Source of the DNA: Massilia sp. H6
GTDB lineage: Bacteria; Pseudomonadota; Gammaproteobacteria; Burkholderiales; Burkholderiaceae_D
Direction of reading: 5' to 3'
NCBI RefSeq assembly: GCF_024802625.1
Contig: NZ_CP103371.1
Span: 3,286,001 to 3,350,000, forward strand
DNA length: 64,000 nucleotides
In this document: piece after piece, positions 13,136 to 21,271 of the stretch
How positions within the stretch are numbered: position 1 is the first letter of the stretch
Layout of the letters: the number at the start of each line of letters is the position of its first letter
Made by a program: the position numbers and the translations under genes
Notes under the pieces: model-generated
What the model saw: the letters and a program-made list of their open reading frames with translations, nothing else
Told to the model about the DNA's origin: nothing
Databases searched by the model: none

Positions 13136-14852
13136 CCTGCACGACGAACGCATCCTGATCCTCGCGCCGCGCGGACGCGATGCCGAGGTGATGTGCTCGG
13201 TCCTGGCGCGCGACAGCGGCCAGTGCAAGGTCGTGCATGGCTTTGCCGAACTGGCCGCCGGTATCGACCAGGGTGCGGGGACTGCGATCGTAGCCGAAGA
13301 AGCGCTGCACGGGATCGACCTCGCTCCCCTATATGCGTGGCTGGCGCGCCAGGAGCCGTGGTCCGACTTCCCGTTTGTGATCCTGCTTGCCAAGGCCATC
13401 GGCCTGCCGCAGGAAGGCGCGCGGGCGCGGGTAGAAGAATTGGGCAATATTATCCTGCTCGAGCGTCCGCTCAATGCGCAGACCCTGCGCAGCGCCGCCA
13501 ATTCCGCGCTGCGCGCACGGCGCCGCCAGTACCAGGCGCGCGACCTGCTGGCCGACCGCGAAAGCACGGCGGCCCGCCTGCAGCAAAGCCAGCACGCCCT
13601 GCTGTCGCTGAACGAAACGCTCGAGTCGCGCATCGAAGAACGCACCTGCGCGCTGGCCCAGGCCAACGACCGCCTGATGAACGAAGTGATCGAACGCGAG
13701 CGGGTGCAGCAGGCAATGGTGCAATTCCAGAAAATGGAAGCGATCGGCCGCCTTACCGGTGGCATTGCCCACGACTTCAACAACCTGCTCAATGTCATCC
13801 AGGGCAGCATGGACCTGATCCTGCTGCTGTCGAACGACGATACCGCGAAGGAGCGCGCCGAGATTGCGCGGCGCGCCTGCCAGCGCGGCGGCAAGCTCAC
13901 CAGCCAACTGCTGGCGTTCGCCCGCAACCAGAACCTCGACCTGCGCCAGTCCGAAGTCGAGACCCTGTTCGACGGGGTGCGCGAACTGGTGGCCACGTCG
14001 GTGGGCTCGGCGATCAGGTTGCGCTTCGAGGTCGCACACCCCTGCGCCAGCGTGCTGGCCGACGCCAACCAGATGGAGATGGCCTTGCTCAACCTGGCCA
14101 TCAATGCGCGCGATGCGATGGACGGACAAGGCGAGCTGTCCTTCCATGCCAGCAACGCGCCACCGCCGGACGGGCTGCTGCCGCCGGGCGAGTATGTCCG
14201 CATCGCGGTGACCGACAACGGCCAGGGCATGGCGCCGGATGTCGTGGCCAAGGTGTTCGAGCCCTTCTTCACCACCAAGGCGGTCGGCAAGGGCACCGGC
14301 CTGGGCCTGTCCCAGGTGTACGGCATGGCGCGCCAGTCGGGCGGCGCGGCGCGCATTCTCAGCCAGCCCGGCGCCGGCACGACGGTCGAGATCTGGCTGC
14401 CGGCCGCGCATGGCGCGACCGCGCTTGAACCGGCGACGCTGCGGGTCGCCCCGGAAGTGCAGCCAGGCGCGCGCATCCTGATCGTCGAAGACGACAATTT
14501 TGTGCGCGAATCGATGGTGTCGTCGCTCGAGGCCTTCGGCCATATGGTCAGCCAGGCGGCCGACGGCGAAGCCGGGCTGCGCGCGCTTGAACACGCCCGC
14601 CCCGACCTGATCATCACCGATTACCTGATGCCCGGCATCACCGGGGCGGAGCTGATGCAGCGCGCGCGCCAGATCTACCCGGGAATCCCGATGATCATCG
14701 CCACCGGCTATGCCGACATGCACGCGATCGACGAAGTGCTGGGCGACGACATCCTGCTGCGCAAGCCTTTCCAGCTCGCCGAGCTGGCGATCAGCGTCGA
14801 GCGCGCGCTCGAACGCGCCGCGCACGATGCACCGGATGCCCAGCCGCGCTAA
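13122..14852 (+). CDS. Soluble hybrid histidine kinase with C-terminal receiver, partner of KaiC-like protein
   Basis: This is a 576-residue sensor kinase with no membrane segment. Residues 1-125 form a receiver-like fold without a clear phosphoacceptor pattern (HDERILILAPRGRDAEVM). A coiled-coil linker (about 130-200) leads to the dimerisation/H-box GRLTGGIAHDFNNLLNVIQG. The ATPase domain has N-box LNLAINARDAMDG and G-boxes FEPFFTTKAVGKGTGLGLSQVYG. A true receiver domain (about 450-565) contains ARILIVEDDN, the phosphoacceptor Asp in DLIITDYLMPG, and a conserved Lys in LRKPF. It overlaps the KaiC-like gene by 14 nt, so the pair probably forms one signalling module. Input signal and output regulator are not evident. 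Confidence 0.88.
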   Translation: MPRASLHDERILILAPRGRDAEVMCSVLARDSGQCKVVHGFAELAAGIDQGAGTAIVAEEALHGIDLAPLYAWLARQEPWSDFPFVILLAKAIGLPQEGARARVEELGNIILLERPLNAQTLRSAANSALRARRRQYQARDLLADRESTAARLQQSQHALLSLNETLESRIEERTCALAQANDRLMNEVIERERVQQAMVQFQKMEAIGRLTGGIAHDFNNLLNVIQGSMDLILLLSNDDTAKERAEIARRACQRGGKLTSQLLAFARNQNLDLRQSEVETLFDGVRELVATSVGSAIRLRFEVAHPCASVLADANQMEMALLNLAINARDAMDGQGELSFHASNAPPPDGLLPPGEYVRIAVTDNGQGMAPDVVAKVFEPFFTTKAVGKGTGLGLSQVYGMARQSGGAARILSQPGAGTTVEIWLPAAHGATALEPATLRVAPEVQPGARILIVEDDNFVRESMVSSLEAFGHMVSQAADGEAGLRALEHARPDLIITDYLMPGITGAELMQRARQIYPGIPMIIATGYADMHAIDEVLGDDILLRKPFQLAELAISVERALERAAHDAPDAQPR

Positions 14853-14965
14853 ATGCCTGGGTGCCCGGCATGGGCAGCGCCAGCTGGACGCCGTCGAAAA
14901 CCTGTCTGTGCCACACTTGGCTCACTGGCCGGACACCTTGTCCTGGCACGCATGAGGAGCAGAAC

Positions 14966-15142
14966 ATGGGCATCGAACCGCAAGCACAGCAACAAAGCGC
15001 AGACCTGCACGAGCAGACGCACGGCAGCGCAGCCGGACCACACGAAGTCGACGGCCTGAAGCACAAGAAACCCGAAGATCTGACGCCGCAAGAGTTACGC
15101 CTGATGGCCGACACGATGCCGGGTGACGGGCCCGGCGACTGA
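14966..15142 (+). CDS. Small hydrophilic protein of unknown function
   Basis: A 58-residue reading frame begins at ATG 14966, 7 nt after a GAGGAG stretch, which supports this start over an upstream in-frame ATG at 14861. The product is rich in Gln, His, Glu and Pro, with no signal peptide or membrane segment; the C-terminal half reads KKPEDLTPQELRLMADTMPG. It lies between the hybrid kinase gene and an even smaller membrane-protein frame whose start is 1 nt beyond its stop. I do not recognise the family. Confidence 0.6.
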   Translation: MGIEPQAQQQSADLHEQTHGSAAGPHEVDGLKHKKPEDLTPQELRLMADTMPGDGPGD

Positions 15143-15143
15143 G

Positions 15144-15242
15144 ATGTTTCTGTTCTTTTCGAACAGGCTCGGTTGCCTTGGCTCGATATTGGTGTCGGTC
15201 GTGCTGACGCTACTGGTGCTGCTGCTGATCGGCGTATTCTAG
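15144..15242 (+). CDS. Very small single-pass membrane protein
   Basis: A 32-residue frame opens at ATG 15144, 1 nt after the stop of the preceding small gene. It begins MFLFFSNRLGCLGSI and continues into a strongly hydrophobic helix (LVSVVLTLLVLLLIG) ending at VF. Similar short proteins with an FFSNRxGCLGS start exist in proteobacterial genomes as far as I recall, but I cannot assign a role. The sequence is too short to be certain that it is expressed. Confidence 0.5.
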   Translation: MFLFFSNRLGCLGSILVSVVLTLLVLLLIGVF

Positions 15243-15255
15243 TGGGCCAGGCGCT

Positions 15256-15516
15256 TCAGCCCAGGGTCCGCACATGGGCCAGCACATGGGCCAGCACATC
15301 TTCTACGCGGCCCGCGCCCACCGCCTGCGCCGCCGATTGCCCGCCCAGCGCGGCTTGCGGCTGCTCCATCCAGGCGCTGGCCGTGTCGTCGCTTCCGAGC
15401 ACGCCGCGCACCGCGTGCATCACAGTGTAATACGCTTGGGCCCTGCGCGACTGCTGGCCAAAGCGTGCCTGCAGCGCGGCGAAGGCGCCAGGGTCGAGTG
15501 GCTGGTCGTTCGCCAT
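15256..15516 (-). CDS. DUF2384 (MbcA/ParS/Xre antitoxin C-domain-like) protein, no toxin partner seen
   Basis: The 86-residue product ends with a segment resembling the antitoxin toxin-binding domain DUF2384: SAWMEQPQAALGGQSAAQAV, then GRVEDVLAHVLAHV, matching the family pattern W-x2-P-x2-aLgG-x-P...VedlL. Full-length Xre/MbcA/ParS antitoxins have an N-terminal helix-turn-helix, but the N-terminal part here is short and not obviously DNA-binding. A RES-domain or other toxin gene is not adjacent. The start codon (15514-15516) has AGGAG upstream and lies 8 nt after the stop of the substrate-binding protein gene, so the two are probably co-transcribed. Confidence 0.6.
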   Translation of the reverse strand: MANDQPLDPGAFAALQARFGQQSRRAQAYYTVMHAVRGVLGSDDTASAWMEQPQAALGGQSAAQAVGAGRVEDVLAHVLAHVRTLG

Positions 15517-15524
15517 GCGTGCTC

Positions 15525-16658
15525 CTATTTAGTGACGGCCAGCAGCGAACGCTTGCCGCCCTTGAAGGTGTACAGCGTGATGGTGCCGTCGCGGATATCG
15601 CCGCGCGCATCGAAGGCGATCGGTCCGGTAACACCCGTGTACTGGATGCTGGCCAGCACCGGCAGGTAGCGTGCCGGCGCCGCCGAACCGGCTTTTACCA
15701 TGGCCTCGGCCATGGTCATCACCGCGTCGTAGGCATAGGGCGCGTTGATCTGCACGTCGATGCCGAACCGCTTCTTGTAATCGGCGCGGAAGGTATCCAT
15801 CGCCGCCCTGGCCTGGCCCTGCACGCCGCCCGCCTCGGCGCACACGACCTGGCTGTCTGCCATGGTGCCGCCGGAGAGCTTGTGGATCTCGTCCGAGCAG
15901 ATGCCGTCGCCGCCCATCATGCGCACGTTCATGCCAAGCTGCTTCATCTGGCGCAGCATCGGGCCGGCGGTCGCGCTCATGCCCCCGAAGAACACCAGGT
16001 CCGGTTTCGTGGCGCGAATGCGCGTGATGATGGCGCTGAAATCGGTCGCCTTGTCATTGGTGAACTCGCGTGCCACCACCGCGCCGCCCTGCTTATGCAG
16101 GCTGCGCGTGAATTCCGTTACCAGGCCCTGGCCGTAGGCAGTACGGTCGTCGACCACCGCCACGCGTTTTGCCTTCATGTTGCCGATGGCGTAGCGGCCC
16201 AGCGCCTGCCCCAGCTGCACGTCGTTGGCCACCACGCGAAAGGCCGTGTTGAAGCCCTGCTGGGTGTATCTCGGGCTGGTGCTGGACGGCGAAATCTGGG
16301 CAATGCCGGCCGCATGGTAGATCTTCGAGGCGGGAATCGTGGTGCCCGAGGTTTCATGCCCGACCATGCCGTGGATTTTGGCGTCGACCAGTTTCTGCGC
16401 CACGCTGGTGGCCTGCTTCGGGTCGCCCGCGTCGTCTTCTGCCAGCAGCTGGAAACGCACCTTCTTGCCGCCGATGCTGACACCCCTGGCATTGAGCGCC
16501 TCGATCGCCATGCGGGCGCCGTTCTCGGTATCCTTGCCAAAATACGCCACCGGGCCAGTTACCGCGGCCGCGTGGCCAATCTTGACCACGTCCTGGGCCA
16601 ACGCCGGTTCTGCGGCGGCGACCGACAGCGCGGCCAGCAGGATTGCTTGCTTCTTCAT
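15525..16658 (-). CDS. Branched-chain amino-acid ABC transporter substrate-binding protein (LivK-type), orphan
   Basis: Periplasmic type I binding proteins of this family deliver Leu/Ile/Val or related compounds to LivHMGF permeases. The 377-residue product has a signal peptide (MKKQAILLAALSVAAAEPALAQ). The mature start is DVVKIGHAAAVTGPVAYFGKDTENG, followed by AEDDAGDPKQATSVAQKLVD and GHETSGTTIPASKI, all typical of LivK/LivJ. The start at 16656-16658 is chosen over a longer frame because it gives the signal peptide and has GAGGAA upstream. No permease or ATPase genes are adjacent, so it either serves a transporter encoded elsewhere or acts in sensing. Confidence 0.9.
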   Translation of the reverse strand: MKKQAILLAALSVAAAEPALAQDVVKIGHAAAVTGPVAYFGKDTENGARMAIEALNARGVSIGGKKVRFQLLAEDDAGDPKQATSVAQKLVDAKIHGMVGHETSGTTIPASKIYHAAGIAQISPSSTSPRYTQQGFNTAFRVVANDVQLGQALGRYAIGNMKAKRVAVVDDRTAYGQGLVTEFTRSLHKQGGAVVAREFTNDKATDFSAIITRIRATKPDLVFFGGMSATAGPMLRQMKQLGMNVRMMGGDGICSDEIHKLSGGTMADSQVVCAEAGGVQGQARAAMDTFRADYKKRFGIDVQINAPYAYDAVMTMAEAMVKAGSAAPARYLPVLASIQYTGVTGPIAFDARGDIRDGTITLYTFKGGKRSLLAVTK

Positions 16659-16785
16659 TGATTCCTCGTTTGTCCATGGATCGGGGCGCACGGCCAAGGG
16701 GCCGGGCAACCCAAAAGGACATTCTACCGCTCCCGGCCGCGCCTTGCCGGACGGCCAGCGACGAGCCATCGGCGGCCGGGGCGTG

Positions 16786-18135
16786 CTAGGCCTTGAACGT
16801 CACGCTGGCCGCCAGGCCCCCGAGGCGGGTCGACTGGCCCAGCACCAGGCTTGCGCCATGCCGCTCGGCGATGGCCTTGATGATCGCCAGGCCCAGGCCG
16901 CTGCCGGCGGCCTCGCTGCCGGCCACGCGGTAGAAACGGTCGAACACGCGTTCGCGTTCTTCGGGCGGGATGCCGGGGCCGCTGTCCTCGACCGTGACCA
17001 CGATTCTGCCCGGCTCGCTGCGCACCGACAGGTCGGCGCTGCCGCCGCTGGGGGTGTACTTGATCGCATTGTCCACCAGGTTGCGCAGCAGGATCTGCAG
17101 CGCGTCGGGCTGGCCTTCGACGCTGGCCGGGGCGGACGGCGACATGTCGAGCTCGACGCCGATGTCCACGCCCTTGGCCGCGGCCACGCCGGCCAGGTCG
17201 GCCACGGTGCGGCGCGCCAGGTCGGCCAGGTCGACCTGGCGGCACACCGCGCCGGTGGCGGCGGTCGCCTCCTGGCGCGCCAGCACCAGCAGCTGTTCGA
17301 CCAGGCGGGTGGCGCGGTCGATGCCGGCGGTCAGGCGCGAGACCGCCAGCTTGCGCGCCTCCTGCGACTCGGCGCGGTCCAGGCTCTGGGCCTGCAGGCG
17401 CAAGGCGGCCAGCGGCGTGCGCAGCTCGTGCGCGGCGTCGGCCACGAAATTCTGCTGCGCGTCGAAGGCGGTGCGCACCCGACCGAACAGCAGGTTCAGT
17501 TCCTGCACCAGCGGCCGCACTTCGTCCGGCAGGCCGGCTTCGGACACGGGCGAGAGGTCGTCGGCCTGGCGCGAAGCGACCTGCTTGCGCACGCGCGCGA
17601 CCGGGTCGAGCGAGCCGCTCACCACCCACCACACGACCAGCATCAGGATCGGCATCATCACCGCGATCGGCCCCAGCGTGCGCAAGGCCAGGTTGCCCGC
17701 CATGTTGCGGCGCACGGCCAGGTCTTGCGCCACCTGCACGGTCTGGTTCGCGGTCTGGATCGAGAACACGCGGTAGACGGTGTTGTTGGCCTTGACGTTG
17801 GAAAAGCCCAGCACCGCGCGCTGCGGCAGCTTGGCGCGCGAGACGCTGTGGAACATCTGCACCCCGTCGGGCGACCACATCTGCACCACCATGTCGTCGC
17901 TGCCGCTTTCGGCCTGGACGCGCGCCTTGGCTTCGGTGTTCGACAAGGGCGTGCTCGAGCGCAGCGACAGCGCCATCTGCTGCATGTGGTAGTCGAAGAT
18001 CTGGTCGGCGTCGTGCAGCGCGGTGCGGTAGGCGATCGAAGCCTGCGCCAGCGCGGCGATCGTAATCGCTGCCAGCAGGTACCACAACAGTCGTCCGCGC
18101 AGCGAGTGGGTGACCCTTTTCGGGGTAAACCTCAT
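16786..18135 (-). CDS. Membrane sensor histidine kinase (QseC/TctE type)
   Basis: The 449-residue kinase has a first transmembrane helix near residues 18-38 (LLWYLLAAITIAALAQASIA) and a second near 160-180 (IAVMMPILMLVVWWVVSG). They enclose a periplasmic sensor region of about 120 residues. HAMP, then the H-box NFVADAAHELRTPLAALRLQAQ, an N-box LVDNAIKYTPSGG and G-boxes VEDSGPGIPPEE and GSGLGLAIIKAIAERHGA follow. Its ATG overlaps the stop of the response-regulator gene (ATGA), so the two are translationally coupled. The pair resembles QseBC; the ligand cannot be inferred. The gene is third in an apparent htrA / regulator / kinase operon. Confidence 0.92.
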   Translation of the reverse strand: MRFTPKRVTHSLRGRLLWYLLAAITIAALAQASIAYRTALHDADQIFDYHMQQMALSLRSSTPLSNTEAKARVQAESGSDDMVVQMWSPDGVQMFHSVSRAKLPQRAVLGFSNVKANNTVYRVFSIQTANQTVQVAQDLAVRRNMAGNLALRTLGPIAVMMPILMLVVWWVVSGSLDPVARVRKQVASRQADDLSPVSEAGLPDEVRPLVQELNLLFGRVRTAFDAQQNFVADAAHELRTPLAALRLQAQSLDRAESQEARKLAVSRLTAGIDRATRLVEQLLVLARQEATAATGAVCRQVDLADLARRTVADLAGVAAAKGVDIGVELDMSPSAPASVEGQPDALQILLRNLVDNAIKYTPSGGSADLSVRSEPGRIVVTVEDSGPGIPPEERERVFDRFYRVAGSEAAGSGLGLAIIKAIAERHGASLVLGQSTRLGGLAASVTFKA

Positions 18136-18794
18136 GCCTTCGGAACCATGTAGCCGACGCCGCGCACGTTCTGGATCACGTCGCTGCCCAGCTTCTTGCG
18201 CAGGCCATGGATATAGACTTCGACCGCGTTGCTCGAGACTTCGTCGCGCCAGCTATACAGCTTTTCCTCGAGCTGGGCGCGCGAGAGCACGGCGCCCGGC
18301 CGCGCCACCAAGGATTCGAGCACGGCCCATTCGCGCGCCGACAGCGACACGGCAACGCCATCGACCATCACTTCGCGGGTGGCCGGATTGACCGTGAGGT
18401 TCTTGTATTCGAAGATGGGCTCGGCCCGGCCGGCGGCGCGGCGCAGCAGCGCGCGGATGCGCGCCAGCATTTCGTCGAGGTCGTAGGGCTTGAGAACGTA
18501 ATCGTCGGCGCCGGCATCGAGCCCGGCGATGCGCTGCGCGACCGAATCGCGCGCGGTGGCAACCAGCACCGGCGTACGGTCCTTGCGCGCGCGCATGGTG
18601 CGCAGCACCTCGAGGCCATCCTTGCGCGGCAGTCCCAGGTCGAGCAGCACCAGGTCGTAATTCTGGTTCTGCAGCAGGGCCGTATCGGCCATTTCGCCGT
18701 CTTTCACCCAGTCGACGGCGTAGTGCTCGGCCCGTAACAGGTCGAGCACCACTTCGCCGATCATCGTATCGTCTTCTACCAGCAGTAGCCGCAT
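18132..18794 (-). CDS. OmpR/PhoB-family response regulator (QseB-like)
   Basis: The 220-residue DNA-binding regulator starts MRLLLVEDDTMIGEVVLDLL. The receiver shows the acidic pocket (EDD), the phosphoacceptor Asp in YDLVLLDLGLPRKDG, a Thr switch residue in PVLVATAR, and the conserved Lys in DDYVLKPYDLDEM. The C-terminal winged helix (about 125-220) includes LSAREWAVLESLVARPGAVL and VEVYIHGLRKKLG ending in VRGVGYMV. The start at 18792-18794 gives the normal N terminus; a longer frame to 18875 would add 27 unrelated residues. It lies 46 bp downstream of the HtrA protease gene, suggesting control of, or response to, envelope stress. Confidence 0.93.
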   Translation of the reverse strand: MRLLLVEDDTMIGEVVLDLLRAEHYAVDWVKDGEMADTALLQNQNYDLVLLDLGLPRKDGLEVLRTMRARKDRTPVLVATARDSVAQRIAGLDAGADDYVLKPYDLDEMLARIRALLRRAAGRAEPIFEYKNLTVNPATREVMVDGVAVSLSAREWAVLESLVARPGAVLSRAQLEEKLYSWRDEVSSNAVEVYIHGLRKKLGSDVIQNVRGVGYMVPKA

Positions 18795-18840
18795 GAATTC
18801 CCCGTTCTTTTGAAACACCTGGTCGAGGACGCGCTGCTCC

Positions 18841-20370
18841 TTAACCGATCCGCACCGGAATGAAGATTCTGTCATTGCCGCGCTGGATCAGCAAGGCCAC
18901 CGACTTGGAGGCCTTGGCCACCACGTCGCGGACCTGGTCGAGCGTACTGACTGCCCGGCCGTTGACCGAAATAAGTACATCACCCGCTTCGACGCCGGCG
19001 ATGGCCGCCGCGCCCGACGCATCTTCGATCACGAGGCCGGATGCGATACCGCTCTGGCGGCGCTCGATCGGCTCGAGCGGGCGCAGGGCCAGCCCCAGTT
19101 TCGCGCTGTTGTCGGGCGCTGCCGCCAGTTCTTCGCGCGGCGAGCGCTTCGATTTCTCGGCCGCGTCACCCAGCGTCGCATTGACCCGCACCAGCTTGCC
19201 TTCGCGCCAGATGTCGAGCGCCACGCTGTCGCCCGGACGCGCCAGTGCAATGATACTCGGCAAGTCGCCCGAGGAGACGATTTGCCTGCCATCGACGCTG
19301 CGGATCACGTCGCCCGACTTCAGGCCGGCGCGCTCGGCCGGACCACCGCGCTCGACCGTCGAAATCAAGGCGCCTTCGGGCGACTCGAGACGGAAGGAAT
19401 CGGCAAACGCCTGGCCCACTTCCTGGACGCTCACGCCCAGCTTGGCATGCTGCACCTTGCCGGTGGCGATGATCTGTTCCTTGATCTTGACCGCGACATC
19501 GATCGGGATCGCGAACGACAGGCCCTGGTAGCCGCCGGTCTGGCTGTAGATCTGCGAGTTGATGCCGATGACTTCGCCGCGGGTGTTGAACAGCGGGCCG
19601 CCCGAGTTGCCGGGGTTGACCGCGACGTCGGTCTGGATGAAGGGCACCACGCCGTCCTGCAGCGAGCGCCCGGTGGCGCTGACCACGCCAGCGGTGACGG
19701 TGCTCTCCAGGCCATACGGCGAGCCGATCGCCAGTACCCACTCGCCCACCTGCAGCGAGCGTGAACGGCCAACCGGCACGGTCGGCAGGTTCTTGGCATC
19801 GATCTTGAGCACGGCCACGTCGGTACGCGAATCGGTGCCCAAGACCCTGGCGCGGAATTCGCGGCGGTCGTGCAGCTTGACGGTGACTTCGTCGGCACCT
19901 TGCACGACGTGGGCATTTGTCAGGATGACGCCGTCCGGGCTTACGATGAAGCCCGATCCGGCGCCGAAAACGGGTGCCGGCGCTCCACCGCCGCCGCCTT
20001 GGCGGGGGTCCTGGAACTGCCGGAAGAATTCGTAGAGCGGATGGTTCGGATCGATCCGCGGCACATTGCCGCGGTTCGCGGTCTTCATGCCGCCCATGAC
20101 CCGGATGTTCACCACCGCCTTGCCATTGCTGGCGGCGATGCGGGTGAAATCGGGCAGGGTGACCGTGGCCGCCGGTGCGCCCGCTGCCACGGCGGGCGCG
20201 GGCTGCACGGCCGGCAAGGGCGCGGCGACAGCCGTCGGCGCGGCCTGGGCCAGCACGTTGTTGTGATTGACTGCAAGCGCACCGACCGCTCCGCCAACGA
20301 TGCCCGCGGCGCACAGGGCCAGCGTCAGACCTTTGGCAGTGATGGCAGTTACGGTAGCTTCCTTACGCAT
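18841..20370 (-). CDS. HtrA/DegP-type periplasmic serine protease with two PDZ domains
   Basis: HtrA proteases degrade misfolded periplasmic proteins. The 509-residue product has an N-terminal signal or anchor helix (about 12-42). The chymotrypsin-like domain has catalytic His in TNAHVVQGAD, Asp in RTDVAVLKID and Ser in NPGNSGGPLF. Two PDZ domains follow, with GPAERAGLKSGDVIRSVDGR and AAIAGVEAGDVLISVNGRAV. The start ATG at 20368-20370 has GGAG 8 nt upstream. The gene leads a probable operon with the QseBC-like two-component system. It is MucD/DegP-like, but here it is linked to a two-component system rather than to rpoE genes. Confidence 0.93.
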   Translation of the reverse strand: MRKEATVTAITAKGLTLALCAAGIVGGAVGALAVNHNNVLAQAAPTAVAAPLPAVQPAPAVAAGAPAATVTLPDFTRIAASNGKAVVNIRVMGGMKTANRGNVPRIDPNHPLYEFFRQFQDPRQGGGGGAPAPVFGAGSGFIVSPDGVILTNAHVVQGADEVTVKLHDRREFRARVLGTDSRTDVAVLKIDAKNLPTVPVGRSRSLQVGEWVLAIGSPYGLESTVTAGVVSATGRSLQDGVVPFIQTDVAVNPGNSGGPLFNTRGEVIGINSQIYSQTGGYQGLSFAIPIDVAVKIKEQIIATGKVQHAKLGVSVQEVGQAFADSFRLESPEGALISTVERGGPAERAGLKSGDVIRSVDGRQIVSSGDLPSIIALARPGDSVALDIWREGKLVRVNATLGDAAEKSKRSPREELAAAPDNSAKLGLALRPLEPIERRQSGIASGLVIEDASGAAAIAGVEAGDVLISVNGRAVSTLDQVRDVVAKASKSVALLIQRGNDRIFIPVRIG

Positions 20371-20497
20371 ATTTTGTGCTCCTGATGAAAATGGTTGATC
20401 GACGTTCGGTCTATCGATGGCGGTATCTTCCCAAAGCTGGCTTAGACCCTGCTTAAGTTGGCAGCCTGAACGCTTAGGAAGGTCTTAACGCAGCGTC

Positions 20498-20523
20498 AAA
20501 AAGGGCGCCCCGCGGGACGCCCT
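20498..20523 (-). terminator. Probable terminator of the small heat-shock gene
   Basis: A GC-rich hairpin with one mismatch (arms GGGCGCCC and GGACGCCC around a CGCG loop, 20503-20522) is followed on the minus strand by five T. It lies 23 bp past the Hsp20 stop codon and would also insulate the htrA operon downstream. Confidence 0.7.
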
Positions 20524-20545
20524 CTTTTACACGACTACCTGCAGC

Positions 20546-21004
20546 TTAGGCTGCGTCGCGCTGTTCCAGCGTTTGCACCCTGGAGACGGCGCCGCTGGCA
20601 TCCGCGATGTTGATCTTGCGCGGCTTGAACGCTTCCGGCACTTCGCGCACCAGTTCGATGGTCAGCATGCCGTTGTCGAACGAGGCGGCGGTGACCTTGA
20701 CGTGGTTCGCCAGCTGGAAACGCTGTTCGAAATCGCGCGCCGCGATGCCGCGGTGCAGGAAGGTACGCTGGGTCTCGTCCTTCTGCTTGCGGCCGGTGAC
20801 GTGCAGGGTGTCGCGCTCGGTCACGATGTCCACTTCGTCGCGGGTAAAGCCGGCCAGCGCCATCACGATGCGGTATTCGTCTTCGCTCACCAGTTCGATG
20901 TTGTAGGGCGGGTAGCTTGGCTCGCCACGCTGCTCGAGCAGGTTGGCCAGGCGATCGAAACCGATGGCGGAACGGTACAGGGGAGTCAGGTCGAAAGTAC
21001 GCAT
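20546..21004 (-). CDS. Small heat-shock protein (Hsp20/IbpA-like)
   Basis: Small heat-shock proteins are ATP-independent holdases that keep unfolding proteins soluble. The 152-residue product starts MRTFDLTPLYRSAIGFDRL, the IbpA-type N terminus. The alpha-crystallin domain (about 33-125) contains YNIELVSEDEYRIVMALAGF, VTGRKQKDE and FLHRGIAARDFEQRFQLA. The C-terminal I-x-V/I anchor is present only loosely (RKINIADA). A sigma32-like promoter lies 67-94 bp upstream of the start codon, and a hairpin terminator follows, so the gene is probably monocistronic and heat-induced. Confidence 0.93.
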   Translation of the reverse strand: MRTFDLTPLYRSAIGFDRLANLLEQRGEPSYPPYNIELVSEDEYRIVMALAGFTRDEVDIVTERDTLHVTGRKQKDETQRTFLHRGIAARDFEQRFQLANHVKVTAASFDNGMLTIELVREVPEAFKPRKINIADASGAVSRVQTLEQRDAA

Positions 21005-21070
21005 GATATCTATCCTTTTTCAGTTAAGCGATAAGTTGCCGGACCTCATCGTGAGCATCCGGTGACTCCA

Positions 21071-21098
21071 ATCTAGTGCCATGCGATTCGGTTTCAAG
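21071..21098 (-). promoter_or_regulatory. Sigma32-like promoter of the small heat-shock gene
   Basis: On the minus strand, CTTGAAA (21092-21098) matches the sigma32 -35 element exactly. After 13 bp comes CACTAGAT (21071-21078), a partial match to CCCCATNT. Spacing is in the normal range and the site lies just upstream of the heat-shock gene. Confidence 0.5.
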
Positions 21099-21271
21099 CC
21101 ATGGAAAATATGGTTTTTTAAATAATTTTGCAAATTTTATTTAGCATGGTGCCATCCATCTTTTTATCCCGATCGATTGCAATACCGTTGCCTGCGGCGC
21201 GCCCGCACCCATGCGCACGCAGCGCCCGGGTTTACGCTACCGTGGCGGCCCCATCCAAGATTCTGCATTCC

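Noticed and set aside
11948..14617. Long leftward open frame opposite the kaiC/kinase pair
   Set aside because: No recognisable domain, no RBS, and both sense genes have clear motifs throughout.
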